Below are positions 14,793 through 16,390 of a DNA stretch of 16,390 nucleotides, piece after piece. The notes beneath the pieces were generated by a model that searched no databases, was not told where the DNA came from, and saw only the letters and a list, made by a program, of their open reading frames with translations. Within the stretch, counting starts at the first letter, position 1; each line of letters opens with the position of its first letter. Origin of the DNA: an uncultured Porphyromonadaceae bacterium (GTDB lineage Bacteria > Bacteroidota > Bacteroidia > Bacteroidales > Muribaculaceae). Where the stretch lies: assembly GCA_900550025.1 (NCBI GenBank), contig URQP01000062.1, positions 1 through 16,390 on the forward strand. The letters run 5' to 3'. The position numbers and the translations under genes are program-made.

Positions 14793-14819
14793 TTTAATTT
14801 GGAATAATTTCAAATTAAA
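14793..14819. repeat. AT-rich 27-bp inverted repeat
   Basis: TTTAATTTG (14793-14801) and CAAATTAAA (14811-14819) are perfect complements; three more inner pairs (one G-T) leave only TAA as the loop. No T-run follows on the plus strand (CCACAC follows), so it is a poor terminator for the upstream unit. It lies 74 nt upstream of the perR -33 element and could be an operator. Confidence 0.6.
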
Positions 14820-14892
14820 CCACACAAAACATTCAAACTCAAGCACTTAAATCCACCAATTAAACCATTGAGACAAAATAGTCATCTCAATA

Positions 14893-14924
14893 TTTGCATA
14901 TTAGAAAAATATATTCTAATTTTG
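14893..14924 (+). promoter_or_regulatory. perR promoter
   Basis: TTTG (14893-14896), a 20-nt spacer and TAATTTTG (14917-14924), then 31 nt to the ATG at 14956. The spacer and the first half of the -7 box are occupied by the inverted repeat at 14900-14920. Confidence 0.75.
14900..14920. promoter_or_regulatory. Putative PerR operator, inverted repeat 7-7-7
   Basis: ATTAGAA (14900-14906) and TTCTAAT (14914-14920) form a perfect inverted repeat separated by seven A/T bases. AT-rich palindromes of this kind bind dimeric Fur/PerR proteins. Its position over the spacer and -7 element would let the repressor exclude RNA polymerase, so autoregulation and co-control of rbr are likely. The spacing differs from the 7-1-7 box of Bacillus PerR. 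Confidence 0.65.
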
Positions 14925-14955
14925 TAACGATTTCAAAAACGTATTAATATCAATT

Positions 14956-15366
14956 ATGACAAGAGAAGCCATAGAAAGATTAGTATCGCACAACATCAGG
15001 CCGTCTGCCCAGCGTATTTCCATTATGGAATACCTGCTGACCCACAGGACACACCCGACAGTGGATGCCATCTATAATGACCTTGTCAAAAACATGCCTA
15101 CTTTGTCGAAAACAACGATTTACAACACCCTGAAACTGCTCGAGGAACACGATGCAATCATCGAGCTTACAATCGACAAAAAAACCGCGCACTACGACGG
15201 AATGACCGAACCACACTCCCACTTCATGTGCAAAAGTTGCGGCAAGATAATTGATATGCCGTTGCAGAAAGTCGACCAAGACCAGACAAGCCACGATTTT
15301 ATCATCGACGAGGCGGAAGTTTACTACAAAGGTTATTGTTGCGACTGTATGGCAAAACGGAATTGA
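14956..15366 (+). CDS. perR: Fur-family peroxide-responsive repressor, PerR-like
   Basis: A 136-residue metalloregulator: an N-terminal winged helix (residues 1-80, RPSAQRISIMEYLL and LSKTTIYNTLKLLEE, the recognition helix) and a C-terminal dimerisation domain. Structural zinc ligands are Cys92/Cys95 (CKSC) and Cys128/Cys131 (CCDC). The regulatory site resembles PerR: His33, Asp81, His87, His89 and Asp100, matching His37, Asp85, His91, His93 and Asp104 of B. subtilis PerR; Fur has Glu at the last position. In PerR, iron-catalysed oxidation of the histidines by peroxide releases DNA. The adjacent rubrerythrin, 53 nt downstream, supports a peroxide role. A palindrome over its own promoter suggests autorepression. 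PerR versus another Fur subtype is inference from residues and context. Confidence 0.85.
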   Translation: MTREAIERLVSHNIRPSAQRISIMEYLLTHRTHPTVDAIYNDLVKNMPTLSKTTIYNTLKLLEEHDAIIELTIDKKTAHYDGMTEPHSHFMCKSCGKIIDMPLQKVDQDQTSHDFIIDEAEVYYKGYCCDCMAKRN

Positions 15367-15419
15367 AACGACATTTTTCATTAACGATATACTAACTAAT
15401 TAATTAAATCCTTACAATT

Positions 15420-15971
15420 ATGGCAAAGAAATTTATTTGTACAGTTTGTGGTTATGTTTACGAAGGTGATGCTGCTCCTGAAAAATGCCCGCAATGCGGC
15501 GTTCCGGCAAGCAAGTTCAAAGAATTGGTTGAATCAGAGGCACTTCAGTTCGTTACAGAACACGTAATCGGCGTTGCAAAAGGTTGCGACGAAGAAATGA
15601 TTAAAGACCTCAACGCACACTTCAACGGCGAATGCACAGAAGTAGGCATGTACCTTGCAATGTCGCGTCAGGCTGACCGCGAAGGCTATCCTGAAATCGC
15701 CGAGGCTTTCAAGCGCTACGCTTGGGAAGAGGCTGAACACGCTTCCAAATTCGCTGAATTGCTCGGCGATATGGTTTGGGACACTAAGACAAATCTTGAA
15801 AAGCGTATGGCAGCAGAGGCAGGCGCAAATGCCGACAAGATGCGCATCGCTAAGCGCGCTAAAGAGCTTAACCTCGACGCTATCCACGACACTGTTCACG
15901 AGATGGCTAAGGACGAGGCTCGTCACGGACAAGGCTTCGAAGGTCTCTACAACCGTTTCTTCAAGAAATAA
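15420..15971 (+). CDS. rbr: Reverse rubrerythrin (N-terminal rubredoxin, diiron peroxidase)
   Basis: A 183-residue non-haem iron peroxidase that reduces hydrogen peroxide in anaerobes. The domain order is reversed from classical rubrerythrin: the rubredoxin site comes first (Cys7, Cys10, Cys23, Cys26; [10 protein letters not shown] and CPQCG), followed by a four-helix ferritin-like domain. Candidate diiron ligands are Glu71 (NGECTE), Glu104/His107 (WEEAEH) and Glu161, Glu166, His169 (EMAKDEARH). In Bacteroides such proteins are often labelled NADH peroxidase. No TAnnTTTG promoter is seen in the 53-nt gap after perR, so read-through from the perR promoter is likely. Codon use is richer in GCT/GCA and AAG-type codons than its neighbours, consistent with high expression. 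A strong hairpin terminator follows. Confidence 0.93.
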   Translation: MAKKFICTVCGYVYEGDAAPEKCPQCGVPASKFKELVESEALQFVTEHVIGVAKGCDEEMIKDLNAHFNGECTEVGMYLAMSRQADREGYPEIAEAFKRYAWEEAEHASKFAELLGDMVWDTKTNLEKRMAAEAGANADKMRIAKRAKELNLDAIHDTVHEMAKDEARHGQGFEGLYNRFFKK

Positions 15972-16005
15972 AACCAGTAGCGACACAATCGATGCAATCC
16001 AAACA

Positions 16006-16045
16006 ACGACTCCAGCGGTTTTCTGTAAAAAACTGCTGGAGTCGT
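16006..16045 (+). terminator. Hairpin terminator after rbr
   Basis: Arms ACGACTCCAGCGGTTTT (16006-16022) and AAAACTGCTGGAGTCGT (16029-16045) pair over 17 bp with one G-U and a 6-nt loop. The downstream tail CTTGT is only weakly T-rich, but the stem is strong. It lies 35 nt after the rbr stop codon. Confidence 0.75.
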
Positions 16046-16220
16046 CTTGTATAACCTCAAATCATTATACTTTGGATAGTTTGCCTAACCACCCGGAAAG
16101 TTTTTCGCCTATTAACAGGGCAGGCAGAGATACCAGGGGGTACACGCTCCTCTCTCATCTTTTTAACGCTCTTCTCTCAACTGTCAAATGCAATTGTGAT
16201 GTCTAATAATCTATTTTGGT

Positions 16221-16390
16221 TCACAACTTCCAACCAGAAATACTTTCCTGGATATTCCACAAATGGGCATATAGCCCTTCTTTTCGGACAAGCTCATCGT
16301 GTGTGCCTTCTTCCTCTATCCGCCCGTTATCCAAAACGATTATCCGGTCGGCATCCTTGATTGTTTTGAGCCTGTGGGCAATGGCAATGA
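16221..16390 (-). CDS. ABC exporter, C-terminal ATP-binding end (partial)
   Basis: The minus strand reads 55 residues to a TGA at 16221-16223, and the gene continues past the window edge. It begins [20 protein letters not shown], the H-loop (switch histidine) and following strand of an ABC ATPase, then [12 protein letters not shown] and LYAHLW, the typical end of fused permease-ATPase exporters such as MsbA-like or multidrug/lipid exporters. Walker A, Walker B and the membrane domain lie outside the window. It converges on the rbr terminator. The 175 nt between the terminator and this stop hold no feature I can support. The substrate cannot be told. Confidence 0.85.
   Translation of the reverse strand, partial: IAIAHRLKTIKDADRIIVLDNGRIEEEGTHDELVRKEGLYAHLWNIQESISGWKL

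Noticed and set aside
15655..16206. 183-codon open frame overlapping the end of rbr on the same strand
   Set aside because: It is out of frame with rbr, crosses the terminator hairpin, and its residues show no family features.

Overview
This window looks like a chromosomal segment from a Bacteroidales bacterium (phylum Bacteroidota), probably an anaerobic gut-type relative of Bacteroides. Three things support this. Nearly every transcription unit is preceded by the Bacteroidota sigma-ABfr promoter signature, TTTG or TTG, 19-20 nt, then TAnnTTTG. Shine-Dalgarno sequences are almost absent. Many products match Bacteroidales family forms: the FabI type, the long PurM, the UpxY-like NusG paralogue, reverse rubrerythrin and a DUF3332 lipoprotein. 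I see no tRNA, rRNA, CRISPR array, insertion sequence or phage gene.

Layout. (1) 38-895, minus: fabI, with its own promoter. (2) 1209-4595, plus: cdsA, purM and an MltF-like lytic transglycosylase, tightly packed and read from a striking tandem pair of hairpin-containing promoters at 1059-1188. (3) 4713-5255, plus: a DUF3332 lipoprotein, ending in a bidirectional terminator shared with the converging ugd. (4) 7190-5333, minus: a UpxY/NusG-like protein and ugd (UDP-glucose dehydrogenase), from a promoter so close to the start codon that the mRNA should be leaderless. (5) 7294-9442, plus: an MGMT-like protein with an altered active site, then a PASTA-domain membrane protein and rluD. (6) 9531-14765, plus: a possible leader peptide, a PlsB/PlsC-like acyltransferase, a membrane-bound metallophosphoesterase, tex, a degenerate FolK-like protein and a small membrane protein, spaced 4-10 nt apart. 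(7) 14956-15971, plus: perR and reverse rubrerythrin, with a perfect inverted-repeat operator on the perR promoter and a strong terminator after rbr. (8) 16221-16390, minus: the C-terminal end of an ABC exporter cut by the window edge.

Themes are envelope lipid and wall metabolism (fabI, cdsA, acyltransferase, MltF-like, PASTA, ugd, phosphoesterase) and peroxide defence (perR-rbr). Most genes are housekeeping. I found no clear new multi-gene system. The less ordinary signals are the tandem palindromic promoters with a compensatory base change, the leaderless nusG-like gene, the PCPR active site in the MGMT-like protein, the possible leader peptide before the acyltransferase, the degenerate FolK-like gene and the 7-7-7 operator of perR. 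Calls rest on reading the sequence and on memory of protein families; no search was run.
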